Shown: positions 17,899 to 27,541 of the stretch, piece after piece
Numbering within the stretch: position 1 is the stretch's first letter
Layout: each line of letters starts with the position of its first letter
Origin: Marisediminitalea alba
GTDB taxonomy: Bacteria > Pseudomonadota > Gammaproteobacteria > Enterobacterales > Alteromonadaceae
NCBI RefSeq assembly: GCF_002993365.1
Contig: NZ_PVNP01000054.1
Span: 1-64,000, forward strand
Length of the DNA: 64,000 nucleotides
Direction: 5' to 3'
Program-made: the position numbers and the translations under genes
The notes under the pieces: model-generated
What the model saw: only the letters and a program-made list of their open reading frames with translations
Told to the model about the DNA's origin: nothing
Databases searched by the model: none

Positions 17899-18593
17899 TG
17901 ACTGAAGTCATTTTCAGTCATCCCGATTTCTTCATCATTGACAAACCTGCCGGAGTTACCATGCACGATGCTGAACATGGCATTGTGCAACAGGTTTGCA
18001 AAGCATTGCAAGAAACAGACTTACACCTGGTTCATCGGCTTGACGACGGCACCTCCGGCTGTTTAATTCTGGCGCGCAACCCTCAGGCTGCGGCACGCTT
18101 CGAAGTCTTGTTTCGTACCCGACAGGTACAAAAGTATTATCTGGCGCTGGTCGAGAAGAAACCCAAAAAGAAACAGGGCACCATAACCGGCGATATGAAA
18201 AACCGCCGTAACGGTCAGCATATATTATTAAAATCGCAGCAAAATCCTGCCGTTACCCAATTTTTTAGTTATGGCTTTGCCGACGCACCGCGTCTGATGC
18301 TGGTAAAACCCTTAAGTGGTAAAACCCACCAGATCCGTGTTGCCATGAAAAGCCTGGGCAGCCCCATTGTTGGCGATACCCTTTACAGCGCCGCGCCCGC
18401 AGACAGACTGTATCTGCATGCCTGGGGCCTTGAATTTGAATATGAAGGTGAGCCGGTAAGCGTATTCTGCACACCGTCTGATGGCGAATATTTTGCACAC
18501 AACAGTATCGCAGACTGGCTGGCTCAGGCGCCCCATCCCAATACGCTAAACTGGCCCAAATCTGCTGTTAAAAGCCGGGATAAGGACATCTGA
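17898..18593 (+). CDS. RluA-family RNA pseudouridine synthase (TIGR01621-like)
   Basis: A 231-residue enzyme lacking an S4 domain. The catalytic motif HRLDDGTSGCLILARN contains the invariant Asp (HRLD), and KPLSGKTHQIRVAMKSLG is the conserved RluA-family C-terminal block. It converts uridine to pseudouridine in rRNA or tRNA; the target site cannot be assigned. Short RluA-like proteins of this type are common in Shewanella, Vibrio and Alteromonas. It is the middle gene of an apparent three-gene operon. Confidence 0.85.
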   Translation: MTEVIFSHPDFFIIDKPAGVTMHDAEHGIVQQVCKALQETDLHLVHRLDDGTSGCLILARNPQAAARFEVLFRTRQVQKYYLALVEKKPKKKQGTITGDMKNRRNGQHILLKSQQNPAVTQFFSYGFADAPRLMLVKPLSGKTHQIRVAMKSLGSPIVGDTLYSAAPADRLYLHAWGLEFEYEGEPVSVFCTPSDGEYFAHNSIADWLAQAPHPNTLNWPKSAVKSRDKDI

Positions 18594-18594
18594 T

Positions 18595-19482
18595 ATGACC
18601 GTGAATATTCTCGGCAGTGGTGCTATTGGCGGGCTATGTGCCGCCGGCGCACAGTTATCTGCGACACCTTATCGCTTATGGCCAAGGCCCGGCAGCACCG
18701 CGCTTAACAATGTGGAATTGTTGAACGGGGAGTCGGTAAGCCTCGGACCGCCTGACTGTGCTGACGATGCGCTCACGGCTAACGACTTATTGATAGTACC
18801 GCTTAAGGTGACGCAGCTTAAAGAAGCACTGAAAACCTGGCGGCATAAGTTGCCAGCTTCAACAGCCGTGATCCTGCTTCATAATGGTATGGGTGGCATG
18901 GAACTGGCAGCCAAATATCTGCCGGATAATCCGGTATTTCTGGCCACCACCAGCCATGGCGCACTCAAAACCTCGGCCACCTGTATCAGGCATACCGGCA
19001 AAGGGGAAACCATGTTGGGTAGCTCGCCCTGCCACCCCACCAGAGCGCCGCAGAATACCCATATTGCCGAAATGATGAATCGTTGTATCGGCCCGGTAAC
19101 CTGGCGTGATGATATCGAAACTGCACTCTGGCAAAAGCTCGCGGTTAACTGTGCCATCAACCCGTTAACTGCGCTTAACAATATCCCCAACGGTGGACTG
19201 CTGGCAGCACATTACGTTGAAACCATTACCGCCGTGTGTGAAGAAGTGTGCGCGGTTGCCAGAGTGTGCAAGATAGAGCTCGAGGTAAATACCATCACCG
19301 AACAGGTATTTAACGTGATCGAACGGACCGCAGAGAACTTTTCCAGCATGCATCAGGATGTGATCAACAAACGCACCACCGAGATAGAGGGCATCAACGG
19401 CTACATTGTTAATCAGGCAAAGAAAAAGGGTATTGATGTACCCACCAATACCCTTTTATACAAAGCGATAAAAGCGCTTTAG
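18595..19482 (+). CDS. panE: 2-dehydropantoate 2-reductase (ketopantoate reductase)
   Basis: A 295-residue NADPH-dependent reductase of the pantothenate pathway (ApbA/PanE). The Rossmann motif GSGAIGG is at the N-terminus, followed by LLIVPLKVTQ and the LLHNGMGG block. The catalytic Lys and the conserved NCAINPLTALNNIPNG segment are present, as is the C-terminal TEIEGINGYIVNQAKKKGIDVPTN. It starts 1 nt after the pseudouridine synthase stop. It converges on lysS, with only 3 nt between stops. Confidence 0.92.
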   Translation: MTVNILGSGAIGGLCAAGAQLSATPYRLWPRPGSTALNNVELLNGESVSLGPPDCADDALTANDLLIVPLKVTQLKEALKTWRHKLPASTAVILLHNGMGGMELAAKYLPDNPVFLATTSHGALKTSATCIRHTGKGETMLGSSPCHPTRAPQNTHIAEMMNRCIGPVTWRDDIETALWQKLAVNCAINPLTALNNIPNGGLLAAHYVETITAVCEEVCAVARVCKIELEVNTITEQVFNVIERTAENFSSMHQDVINKRTTEIEGINGYIVNQAKKKGIDVPTNTLLYKAIKAL

Positions 19483-19485
19483 CGC

Positions 19486-21039
19486 TTATTCTGCGTCCTG
19501 AGGCTGCACTTCCGGTTTCATGTGCGGGAACAGGATAACGTCTTTAATCGTCGGACTGTCAGTAAACAACATGGTCAGACGGTCGATACCGATACCCTCA
19601 CCTGCTGTTGGTGGTAAACCAAACTCAAGCGCACGGATATAGTCTTCGTCGTAATGCATGGCTTCATCGTCGCCAGCGTCTTTCTCTTCAACCTGCTTGC
19701 GGAAACGCTCAGCCTGATCTTCCGGATCATTGAGCTCGCTGAAGCCGTTGGCCAGTTCACGGCCGCCTACGAAGAACTCAAAGCGGTCAGTGATAAACGG
19801 ATTGGCATCGTTACGACGGGCCAGCGGCGACACTTCCCACGGGTACTCTGTAATAAACGTAGGCTGTTCGAGTTTTTCTTCGGCAGTCGCTTCAAAAATT
19901 TCGCACAAATATTTACCGGCGCCCCAGATCCCATCCACTTCGGGCTCTTTAATGTGCAGCTGTTTCGCCATGGCTTTCAGCTCATCGAGGTGCGCTTCCG
20001 GGTCACGGATAGCGGCTTCGTTTGCTTCTGGCCAGTATTTCAGGATGGCTTCACCCATACTCAGGCGGTCGAAAGGTTTACCAAAGTCGTAGTGTTTTTC
20101 TTCTACTACGTTGTCTTGGGTATCACGCACGGTATTCACCAGTTCGGTGGTTCCCAGGATATCTTCAGCCAGCGTACGCAGCATGTCTTCAGTCAGGTTC
20201 ATCAGATCGTTGTAATCTGCGTAAGCCTGATAGAATTCCAGCATGGTAAATTCCGGATTGTGACGGGTAGATAGCCCTTCGTTACGGAAGTTACGGTTAA
20301 TCTCGAATACACGTTCAAAGCCACCTACAACCAGACGCTTAAGGTACAGTTCTGGTGCGATACGTAAATACATATCGATATCGAGCGAGTTGTGATGCGT
20401 CACAAACGGTTTCGCTGTCGCCCCGCCCGGAATAACCTGTAACATGGGCGTTTCTACTTCAATGTAGTTACGGGTGGTGAGGAAATTACGGATACCGTTA
20501 ACGATTTTGCTGCGCACCACAAAGGTCTCGCGGGTCTTTTCACTGGTGATAAGGTCCACGTAACGCTGACGATACTTGGTTTCCTGGTCGGTTAAACCAT
20601 GGAACTTTTCAGGTAACGGGCGCAGTGATTTGGTCAGCAGTTCGTAGCTGGCCATGTTCACATATAAATCGCCTTTACCGGATTTGTGTAATGCACCGGC
20701 CACGCCAATGATGTCACCAATATCCAGTGACCCATAGCGGGCTTTGATGTCTTTTTGCGTGGCTTTATCAGCATAAGCCTGAATGCGGCCGGTCATGTCC
20801 TGTAACAACAGGAACGGGCCACGCTTGGCCATTACACGGCCTGCGATACTGACCTGGTTGTCCTGGGTTTCGAGGGTTTCTTTATCCAGCTCACCGAACT
20901 GACCTTGCAGTTCCTCGGCGTAATTTTCGCGACGGAAGCCATTCGGAAAACCGTTAGCGCGACAGTTTTCGCGGATAGCGCTTAATTTGGCGCGGCGCTC
21001 GGCAATCAGTTTATTTTCGTCGAGTTGTTGTTCGCTCAT
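19486..21039 (-). CDS. lysS: Lysyl-tRNA synthetase, class II
   Basis: A 517-residue synthetase. An N-terminal OB-fold anticodon-binding domain ([19 protein letters not shown]) is followed by the class II catalytic core: motif 2 [18 protein letters not shown] and motif 3 [14 protein letters not shown]. The lysine-recognition loop region and overall length match LysS (about 505). It lies 25 nt downstream of prfB, the conserved prfB-lysS operon of proteobacteria. Confidence 0.97.
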   Translation of the reverse strand: MSEQQLDENKLIAERRAKLSAIRENCRANGFPNGFRRENYAEELQGQFGELDKETLETQDNQVSIAGRVMAKRGPFLLLQDMTGRIQAYADKATQKDIKARYGSLDIGDIIGVAGALHKSGKGDLYVNMASYELLTKSLRPLPEKFHGLTDQETKYRQRYVDLITSEKTRETFVVRSKIVNGIRNFLTTRNYIEVETPMLQVIPGGATAKPFVTHHNSLDIDMYLRIAPELYLKRLVVGGFERVFEINRNFRNEGLSTRHNPEFTMLEFYQAYADYNDLMNLTEDMLRTLAEDILGTTELVNTVRDTQDNVVEEKHYDFGKPFDRLSMGEAILKYWPEANEAAIRDPEAHLDELKAMAKQLHIKEPEVDGIWGAGKYLCEIFEATAEEKLEQPTFITEYPWEVSPLARRNDANPFITDRFEFFVGGRELANGFSELNDPEDQAERFRKQVEEKDAGDDEAMHYDEDYIRALEFGLPPTAGEGIGIDRLTMLFTDSPTIKDVILFPHMKPEVQPQDAE

Positions 21040-21064
21040 AGTCTGTTCACTTAAAGTTGAGTTA

Positions 21065-22163
21065 CTACAGCCCCGATTTCAGGCTGGCTTCTATAAATTT
21101 ATCTAACCCACCGTCCAGAACGGCCTGGGTATTACGGGTTTCAACACCGGTGCGCAAATCCTTAATGCGCGAGTCATCCAGCACGTAAGAGCGGATCTGA
21201 CTGCCCCAGCCGATATCGGATTTGTTGTCTTCCATGGCTTGCTTTTCGGCATTTTGCTTTTGCAGTTCAAACTCATAGAGTTTGGCTTTTAACTGCTTCA
21301 TCGCCTGATCTTTGTTTTTATGCTGTGAACGGTCATTCTGACACTGCACCACAATACCCGTAGGTTCGTGGGTAATTCGTACCGCCGAGTCGGTCCGGTT
21401 AACGTGCTGACCACCAGCACCAGAGGCACGGTAGGTGTCTATGCGTAAATCAGACGGATTGATATCGATTTCAATATCATCATCAATTTCAGGGTAAACA
21501 AAGGCCGACGCAAAAGAAGTGTGGCGGCGGTTACCCGAGTCAAAAGGCGACTTACGTACCAGACGATGAACACCGGTTTCGGTGCGTAGCCAACCAAAGG
21601 CATACTCGCCTTCAAAGCGTACGGTAGCACTTTTAATGCCTGCCACGTCGCCATCAGAGACCTCAATAAGTTCGGTTTTAAAGCCGTGCTCTTCACCCCA
21701 GCGCAGGTACATTCTGAGCAGCATATTGGCCCAGTCCTGGGCTTCGGTACCACCAGAGCCAGACTGAATATCCAGATAGCAGTCGCAGGTATCATTCGGG
21801 CCGGCGAACATACGGCGAAACTCAAGGGTTTCCAGTTGCGCGATCAGGCCATCTAACTCATCCTGCGCCTCGACGAAGGTTTCTTCATCTTCGGCTTCAA
21901 CGGCCAGCTCGACCAGGCCATCAACGTCTTCGGCACCTTGTTCCAGGTTAACAATGGTTTCTACCACCTGTTCCAGGGCGACTTTTTCTTTGCCAAGTGC
22001 CTGAGCTCGCTCGGGCTCATTCCACACGTCGGGACTTTCGAGTTCGCGGTTAACTTCTTCTAAGCGCTCTGACTTTACATCAAAGTCAAAGATACCCCCG
22101 AAGCGCTGCAGTACGCTCACGGATATCCCGAATCGCATTTAGCACAGGGTTTACTTCAAACAT
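21065..22163 (-). CDS. prfB: Peptide chain release factor 2, with programmed +1 frameshift
   Basis: RF2, 365 residues when the autoregulatory frameshift is included. The ATG at 22163 opens a 25-codon frame starting [19 protein letters not shown] and ending at an in-frame UGA (22086-22088). The slip site CTT TGA C, preceded by the GGGGG Shine-Dalgarno-like stimulator, matches the E. coli arrangement; shifting +1 at CTT resumes as [13 protein letters not shown]. The downstream frame carries the GGQ motif ([16 protein letters not shown]) and the SPF-type stop-recognition tripeptide (KSPFDSG). RF2 shortage at the UGA favours frameshifting, so expression is self-limiting. Starts in the downstream frame (for example 22138) are not real. 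Confidence 0.96.
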
Positions 22164-22264
22164 AATGACCTTTTAACTGATTCATTTTTAAGGGCACGGA
22201 TAGTACCGGATTTGGCCTGCTTTTAACAGTCGTTTTGTATGCAAAGTGCGCAGACAGAGTGCTG

Positions 22265-22837
22265 TTAATCCTTAAGCTTTTCAGCCATGGAGACCACTTG
22301 CGAGGCTAAGTTAGCTAACTGCTTCTTAGCGGTTTCGTCGGTAAGCTTGCCCGCTTCGTCGAGCTTGTCGGCCGCTTTGGCTACCGACACCTGCGCAGGC
22401 GTCACCACGCACATCAGGTTTTGCATCAGCATGCGAAGTAACATCAGCACACGCATGCCACCCAGCGCGCCTGGCGAAGCGGCCATCAAACCAACTACTT
22501 TGTTTTTGTAGGCGGCCAACACGGCTTCATCACCGGCTTTGCGCGACGCCCAGTCGATGGCATTTTTCAGCACCGCCGGATAACTGCTGTTGTACTCCGG
22601 GCTGGCAATTAAAAAGGCATCGTGATCGATAAGCAGTTGTTTAAATGCCTGGGCCCGTTCAGGAATACCGTACTCGTCTTCCTCATCCTGGTTAAAGATT
22701 GGCATCGCATAGTCAGCCAGATTGATTACCGTAACCTCTGCGCCCGCTTCGCGCGCGGCATCGGCGGCATTTTCCACCAACGCCTGATTTAATGAGCCGC
22801 TACGGGTGCTACCTGAGAATGCCAGTACTTTAACCAT
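22265..22837 (-). CDS. NADPH-dependent FMN reductase / flavodoxin-like quinone reductase
   Basis: A 190-residue protein of the NADPH_FMN_red family. FSGSTRSGSLNQAL at the N-terminus is the phosphate-binding loop for FMN, and SPEYNSSYPAVLKNAIDW is the conserved second FMN segment. Relatives (YieF/ChrR, AzoR-like) reduce quinones, azo dyes or chromate; the in vivo substrate is uncertain. It lies 44 nt downstream of argS on the same strand and may be co-transcribed. Confidence 0.85.
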   Translation of the reverse strand: MVKVLAFSGSTRSGSLNQALVENAADAAREAGAEVTVINLADYAMPIFNQDEEDEYGIPERAQAFKQLLIDHDAFLIASPEYNSSYPAVLKNAIDWASRKAGDEAVLAAYKNKVVGLMAASPGALGGMRVLMLLRMLMQNLMCVVTPAQVSVAKAADKLDEAGKLTDETAKKQLANLASQVVSMAEKLKD

Positions 22838-22881
22838 GATGTCTTCCTTATTAACAAAGTGAGTGTGGGCGTTTATCAGCC

Positions 22882-24615
22882 TTACATTTTTTCCAGTGTT
22901 TCGATGCCCAGCAGCTCAAGGCCCAGTTTCAGCTCCTTGGCAACCAGTGCCGACAAAGCTAAACGACTGTTCCGGGTGGCTTCAGGCACATCACTCTTTA
23001 ATACCGGGCAAGCTTCATAAAAGCTCATAAAGTGGCTGGCCAAATCATATAAATAGCTACACAGCACATGAGGCGTTGCATCACGGGCGACAACATTCAG
23101 TTGTTCTTCCAGTTGCAACAACTGCACCGCCAGGGCATGCTCCTGCGCATGTTCAATGCTAATAGTGGCATTCAGTGCGGTAGGGCTCACCTCAGCCTTG
23201 CGGAACAGGCTTTGTACCCGGGTGTATGCATATTGCAGATAAGGCGCAGTATTGCCTTCAAAGCTCAGCATGGTATCCCAGTTGAATACATAATCGGTGG
23301 TACGGTTTTTACTTAAATCGGCGTACTTAACGGCACCGATGCCCACTTTGCGGGCAACGTCGTTAAGTTCGTCAGCGGTTAAACCAGTATCTCTCTCGGC
23401 TAGCAATTTACGCGCACGCTCAACCGCTTCATCCAGTAGCTCTACCAGTTTAACGGTACCACCACTGCGCGTTTTAAACGGTTTGCCGTCACTGCCGAGC
23501 ATCATACCGAACGGGCAGTGCTCGTAAGTTTGTTCTGGTTGCATAAAGCCGGCTTTGCGGCCGACAATTTCAGTTTGTTTAAAGTGCAGCGCCTGGCGGG
23601 CATCGGTCAGGATCAGGGTGCGGTCTGCGCCCAATTTTCCGCTGCGATAGCGCATCGCCGCCAAATCTGTGGTCGCATACAGGTATCCACCACCGGATTT
23701 TTGCACGATATACACTGCCGGGTTGCCTTCTTTGTCGGCCAGCTCTTCAAGGAACACCACCTGGGCGCCCTGATCTTCCACAGCAATGCCCTTCTCTTTC
23801 AGCTCAGCTACCACGTGTGGCAGATCTTCGTTATAGGCGGATTCGCCCATAATGTCCTTGCGGGTCAGACTAACATTGAGTTTTTCATATACTTCTTCAC
23901 TGTGCGAAATAGACACATCGATGAACAGATGCCATAGCTCGGCACACTGCTGGTCGCCGCTTTGCAGTTTCACTACATATTCACGGGCCCGGTCGGCAAA
24001 GCCTTCTTCCTCGTCGAAACGGATTTTGGCTTCCCGGTAAAAGTTTTCCAGATCAGAAAGTGCGGTTTCGGCTACGGCATTGGCGCTGAGTTTATCGCTT
24101 AAGTGCGCCAGCAGCATACCAAACTGCGTGCCCCAGTCGCCCATATGATTTTGGCGAATAACCTTATGGCCAAGAAACTCCAGCAGTTTAACCACCGCAT
24201 CACCAATAATCGTGGTGCGCAGATGGCCAACGTGCATTTCTTTGGCCAGGTTGGGCGAAGAATAATCCACAACAACGGTTTGAGGCGCTTGCTCTCGTAC
24301 CCCGAGCCGCGTGTCGTGCAATGCTTCATTACAGCTTTTTGCCAGCCAGTCGTCTGACAAATGGATATTAATAAATCCCGGGCCGGCAATTTCAAGTTTA
24401 GTGGCAACATCATCGAGTTTGACATGTTCAAGCACCTGTTGCGCGATATCACGAGGCTTTTGTTTTAACTGTTTTGCCAGTGCCATGGCACCATTAAACT
24501 GATATTCGCCAAATTCAGGCCGGCCACTGCGCGCTACAGGCACTGGCGCGTCGGCAACGCCCATATCTGCAAGTGCCTGGGAAAAACGGGTAATTAAAAG
24601 TGCATGTATATTCAT
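22882..24615 (-). CDS. argS: Arginyl-tRNA synthetase
   Basis: A 577-residue class Ia synthetase. The HIGH motif appears as [12 protein letters not shown] near residue 125, after [14 protein letters not shown]. The KMSK region is in the arginyl-type variant [21 protein letters not shown]-type anticodon domain ends the protein. It begins 8 nt after the prfC stop on the same strand, so this essential gene probably depends at least partly on transcription through prfC, the gene the ICE has entered. Confidence 0.96.
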   Translation of the reverse strand: MNIHALLITRFSQALADMGVADAPVPVARSGRPEFGEYQFNGAMALAKQLKQKPRDIAQQVLEHVKLDDVATKLEIAGPGFINIHLSDDWLAKSCNEALHDTRLGVREQAPQTVVVDYSSPNLAKEMHVGHLRTTIIGDAVVKLLEFLGHKVIRQNHMGDWGTQFGMLLAHLSDKLSANAVAETALSDLENFYREAKIRFDEEEGFADRAREYVVKLQSGDQQCAELWHLFIDVSISHSEEVYEKLNVSLTRKDIMGESAYNEDLPHVVAELKEKGIAVEDQGAQVVFLEELADKEGNPAVYIVQKSGGGYLYATTDLAAMRYRSGKLGADRTLILTDARQALHFKQTEIVGRKAGFMQPEQTYEHCPFGMMLGSDGKPFKTRSGGTVKLVELLDEAVERARKLLAERDTGLTADELNDVARKVGIGAVKYADLSKNRTTDYVFNWDTMLSFEGNTAPYLQYAYTRVQSLFRKAEVSPTALNATISIEHAQEHALAVQLLQLEEQLNVVARDATPHVLCSYLYDLASHFMSFYEACPVLKSDVPEATRNSRLALSALVAKELKLGLELLGIETLEKM

Positions 24616-24623
24616 AGCGGTTG

Positions 24624-26213
24624 TTAGTGCTCGCGAGTGGTTTTAAATTCAATATCCGGATAACGTTCCTGCGCCAGTTGCAGGTTAACCATAGTCGGTG
24701 CGATATAGGTAAGATTATCACCACCGTCAAGGGCCAGGTTTTGCTCTGCTTTACGTCTGAATTCATCGAGCTTTTTGTCACTATCCGAATAAACCCAGCG
24801 CGCGGTCGCAACGCTTACGTGCTCGTACAGGGCATCAACGTTGTACTCAGCTTTTAAACGGGCCACGACCACATCAAACTGCAGCACCCCTACCGCACCC
24901 ACAATCAAATCGTTATTGGCTAACGGGCGAAACACCTGCACAGCCCCTTCTTCGGAAAGCTGAATGAGGCCTTTTTGCAGTTGTTTTTGTTTAAGCGGGT
25001 CGCGCAGGCGAATGCGTTTAAATAGCTCTGGCGCAAAGTTAGGAATACCGGTAAAGCGGTAATCTTCACCCGAGGAGAAAGTGTCACCAATACGGATAGA
25101 GCCGTGATTATGCAGGCCGATAATGTCACCGGCGTAAGCTTCCTCGAGTAATGCCCGGTCGCCAGCTAAAAAGGTAAGCGCGTCGGAAATACGCACATCT
25201 TTACCAATCCGCGTATGACGCATTTTCATGCCTTTTTCGTATTTGCCTGAAACGATACGGCAAAACGCAATACGGTCGCGGTGTTTAGGGTCCATGTTAG
25301 CCTGGATCTTAAACACAAAGCCGCTGAACTTCGGCTCCAGTGCATCCACACTGCCTTTATCGGTTTCGCGACCTTGTGGCTGCGGTGCCCAGGCCACGAG
25401 CCCATCAAGCATATGATCCACACCAAAGTTACCAAGTGCGGTACCGAAAAAGACCGGGGTAATTTCACCCGCCAAAAACAACTCCTGATCAAACTCGTTA
25501 GAAGCCCCCATGACCAGCTCAAGTTCATCCCGGAATTCAGCAGCCAGGCCATCGCCTACAGCGGCATCCAGCTCCGGGTTATCCAGCCCTTTGATGATCT
25601 GAACATCCTGAATGGTATGGCCCTGACCGGTTTTATACAAAATCGTTTCGTCACGATGAATGTGGTAAACCCCTTTAAACTGCTTCCCACAGCCAATCGG
25701 CCAGGTCACCGGTGCGCAGGCAATGTTAAGTTCGGTTTCTACTTCATCCAGCAATTCCATGGGGTCGCGAATATCACGGTCCAGCTTGTTCATGAACGTG
25801 ATGATCGGCGTATCCCGAAGACGGGTCACTTCCATCAGTTTGCGGGTGCGATCCTCAACCCCTTTCGCCGCATCAATCACCATCAGACAGGAGTCAACGG
25901 CAGTCAGGGTGCGATAGGTATCTTCCGAAAAATCTTCGTGTCCGGGCGTGTCGAGCAGGTTGACCAGGTTATCACCGTAAGGAAACTGCATTACGGACGT
26001 GGTAACGGAGATCCCCCGCTCTTTTTCCATTTCCATCCAGTCGGATTTAGCATGCTGGCCGGACTTTTTACCTTTAACGGTACCGGCGGTCTGCAATGCT
26101 TGTCCGTATAATAGCACTTTTTCGGTGATGGTTGTTTTACCGGCGTCCGGGTGCGAGATGATAGCAAAGGTCCTTCGCTTATTGATTTCATTAAGAAAAT
26201 CTTGGTTTGCCAT
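24624..26213 (-). CDS. prfC: Peptide chain release factor 3 (ICE integration target)
   Basis: A 529-residue translational GTPase that recycles RF1/RF2. G1 is [10 protein letters not shown]3 is DTPGHEDF and G4 is NKLD, followed by RF3 domains II and III. Integration of SXT/R391 elements in the 5' end of prfC is established; the element supplies a new promoter and the first codons, so the frame stays intact. Here the first 17 codons or so (about 26163-26213, [17 protein letters not shown]) would be ICE-derived and the rest chromosomal. The gene is full length and should be functional. Confidence 0.95.
   Translation of the reverse strand: MANQDFLNEINKRRTFAIISHPDAGKTTITEKVLLYGQALQTAGTVKGKKSGQHAKSDWMEMEKERGISVTTSVMQFPYGDNLVNLLDTPGHEDFSEDTYRTLTAVDSCLMVIDAAKGVEDRTRKLMEVTRLRDTPIITFMNKLDRDIRDPMELLDEVETELNIACAPVTWPIGCGKQFKGVYHIHRDETILYKTGQGHTIQDVQIIKGLDNPELDAAVGDGLAAEFRDELELVMGASNEFDQELFLAGEITPVFFGTALGNFGVDHMLDGLVAWAPQPQGRETDKGSVDALEPKFSGFVFKIQANMDPKHRDRIAFCRIVSGKYEKGMKMRHTRIGKDVRISDALTFLAGDRALLEEAYAGDIIGLHNHGSIRIGDTFSSGEDYRFTGIPNFAPELFKRIRLRDPLKQKQLQKGLIQLSEEGAVQVFRPLANNDLIVGAVGVLQFDVVVARLKAEYNVDALYEHVSVATARWVYSDSDKKLDEFRRKAEQNLALDGGDNLTYIAPTMVNLQLAQERYPDIEFKTTREH
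26146..26162 (-). other. Candidate attachment-site core (chromosome-ICE junction)
   Basis: Minus-strand ATCATCTCGCACCCGGA, inside the prfC codons for IISHPD, differs at one base from the 17-bp SXT prfC att core as I remember it (ATTATCTCGCACCCGGA). It fits exactly where SXT/R391 elements integrate. The other att copy would be at the far ICE end, outside this window. Confidence 0.6.
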
Positions 26214-26469
26214 GTATAAATTCTTTTAGTTTGTACACGGATTTGTACACACTTTTGGAAGTACTCTCTTTTCAGTTCTTCGCTTGTCAAATCCGTCGTG
26301 TTAATCGTAATTGGCCGCTATTTTCGCTGATCTTGACTTTATAAACAATCAATGGTTATCTAATCGGTTACCATTTACTCTCAGCGTGCGCCAATGCTCA
26401 GTTGTAGCTGTTTGCAATCGTTGCTTCTTCAGCTCATGAACAACTGTGGCTAAACCACAAATTCCTTCG

Positions 26470-27117
26470 CTACCAAAAATCGATGATAGCTTGTCGTACT
26501 ACACCAATGATGGTGCAGTTGCCGTTGATCGGTATTGCAGGGTATTGCGGGTTCAAAGGTTTTAGGTACTTCTGTTCACCATCAATAACCAACTGCTTAA
26601 AGGTTGCTTCTTTCGAATCATCCAAACGCGCAACAACCAATGAACCTGATGAATAAGGTAACTCAGGATCAACAACGATCACTGCTCCCTCAGGTATGGA
26701 TTTTTTTCCGCTTGGATTTTCCATACTGTCGCCTTTTACGCGAAGTGCGAAACAACCCTCATGTGCTTTCCCAGTGACTTCACGCCACTCCTCAGCATCT
26801 TCATGGGCAAATCCCTCCGCTATTTCAGTCCAATCACCGGCCTGAACCCAGTTAATGAGAGGAATACTCCCTTTAATATCAGGCCCGACTTCTACATTAC
26901 CGACCCCCAAGCCAATCTCGCCATCACCTGTGGCGAGCCAATGAGCATTCACGCGAAGTGCCTCCGCGATCTGCATGGTGTAACGAGACCTAGCCGATTT
27001 ACCAGAGCAAATCTGGCTGATCGACTGCTGTTTGATACCAATGCGGCGAGCCAACTCAGACTGAGTCACCCCAGTAAGCTGCAAGGCATGGTTTAGTCGT
27101 TCGGATAAAGTTTTCAT
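26470..27117 (-). CDS. setR: CI-like repressor of the ICE, self-cleaving (LexA/S24 type)
   Basis: A 215-residue repressor. The N-terminal helix-turn-helix is in TQSELARRIGIKQQSISQIC (about 18-37). The C-terminal S24 domain has the Ala-Gly cleavage bond in NWVQAGDWTE (A93-G94), the catalytic Ser in VKGDSMENP (S131) and the Lys in EATFKQLV (K174). In SXT, SetR holds transfer genes off until RecA-promoted self-cleavage after DNA damage. It is divergent from croS across a region with four matching 14-bp dyads, the classic repressor-Cro arrangement. Confidence 0.95.
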   Translation of the reverse strand: MKTLSERLNHALQLTGVTQSELARRIGIKQQSISQICSGKSARSRYTMQIAEALRVNAHWLATGDGEIGLGVGNVEVGPDIKGSIPLINWVQAGDWTEIAEGFAHEDAEEWREVTGKAHEGCFALRVKGDSMENPSGKKSIPEGAVIVVDPELPYSSGSLVVARLDDSKEATFKQLVIDGEQKYLKPLNPQYPAIPINGNCTIIGVVRQAIIDFW

Positions 27118-27130
27118 AAGCCCGTATTCT

Positions 27131-27144
27131 ACAAATAAAACTGT
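27131..27144. promoter_or_regulatory. SetR/CroS operator candidate (first of four)
   Basis: ACAAATAAAACTGT, an imperfect dyad sharing the ACA(g/a)TT...AACTGT pattern with three neighbours. It lies nearest the setR start. Confidence 0.65.
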
Positions 27145-27153
27145 AGCCTTTCA

Positions 27154-27167
27154 ACAATTTTAACTGT
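27154..27167. promoter_or_regulatory. SetR/CroS operator candidate (second)
   Basis: ACAATTTTAACTGT; the surrounding bases extend the dyad to CAACAATTTTAACTGTTG (27152-27169). Confidence 0.7.
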
Positions 27168-27177
27168 TGACTAATCT

Positions 27178-27191
27178 ACAGTTTAAACTGT
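27178..27191. promoter_or_regulatory. SetR/CroS operator candidate (third, perfect dyad)
   Basis: ACAGTTTAAACTGT, a perfect inverted repeat, extending to the 16-bp TACAGTTTAAACTGTA (27177-27192). Four operators between setR and croS are described for SXT; from memory the number agrees. Confidence 0.8.
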
Positions 27192-27207
27192 AACATTCAA
27201 TCTTGTA

Positions 27208-27221
27208 ACAGTTATTATTGT
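27208..27221. promoter_or_regulatory. SetR/CroS operator candidate (fourth)
   Basis: ACAGTTATTATTGT, ending 13 bp before the croS ATG, so bound protein would also hinder expression of the croS-setDC operon. Confidence 0.65.
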
Positions 27222-27234
27222 AACAGGAGACGGT

Positions 27235-27486
27235 ATGGAAGTGTTCAACACAACACAAAAACATCTCCGCCGTGCCATTGACTTGGTCGGCGGGCAATCA
27301 GCATTAGCACGAGCCATCAACTCAAAACAGCAAAACGTCTGGTTTTGGTTGAATAAATCAGGGCGTGTTCCCGCTGAATTCGTTTTACCCATCGAACAAG
27401 CTACGCAAGGACAGGTAACCCGATCTCAGTTAAGACCGGACATCTACCCCGAATGCCCAAGCGAGCTGAAAGCCAGTAACCAGTAG
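27235..27486 (+). CDS. croS: Cro-like regulator of the ICE
   Basis: An 83-residue Cro-type protein. A compact helix-turn-helix is seen in GGQSALARAINSKQQNVWFWLNKSGRVPAEFVLPIEQATQGQVT, the YdaS/Cro pattern. AGGAG precedes the ATG by 6-8 nt. It is the first gene of the rightward operon leading to setD and setC and divergent from setR, matching s086/croS of SXT, where it counters SetR during induction. Confidence 0.88.
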   Translation: MEVFNTTQKHLRRAIDLVGGQSALARAINSKQQNVWFWLNKSGRVPAEFVLPIEQATQGQVTRSQLRPDIYPECPSELKASNQ

Positions 27487-27541
27487 GATTAAGGGCAAGT
27501 AATGGTCAGCATTTTACGTAAACACAGAAGCGAGTACCTCC

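Noticed and set aside
22087..22138. A start for prfB at 22138 in the main frame, giving a 357-residue protein with an odd N-terminus
   Set aside because: It reads the frameshift leader in the wrong frame. The canonical MFEVNP start at 22163 plus the CTT TGA C slip site gives the 365-residue RF2.
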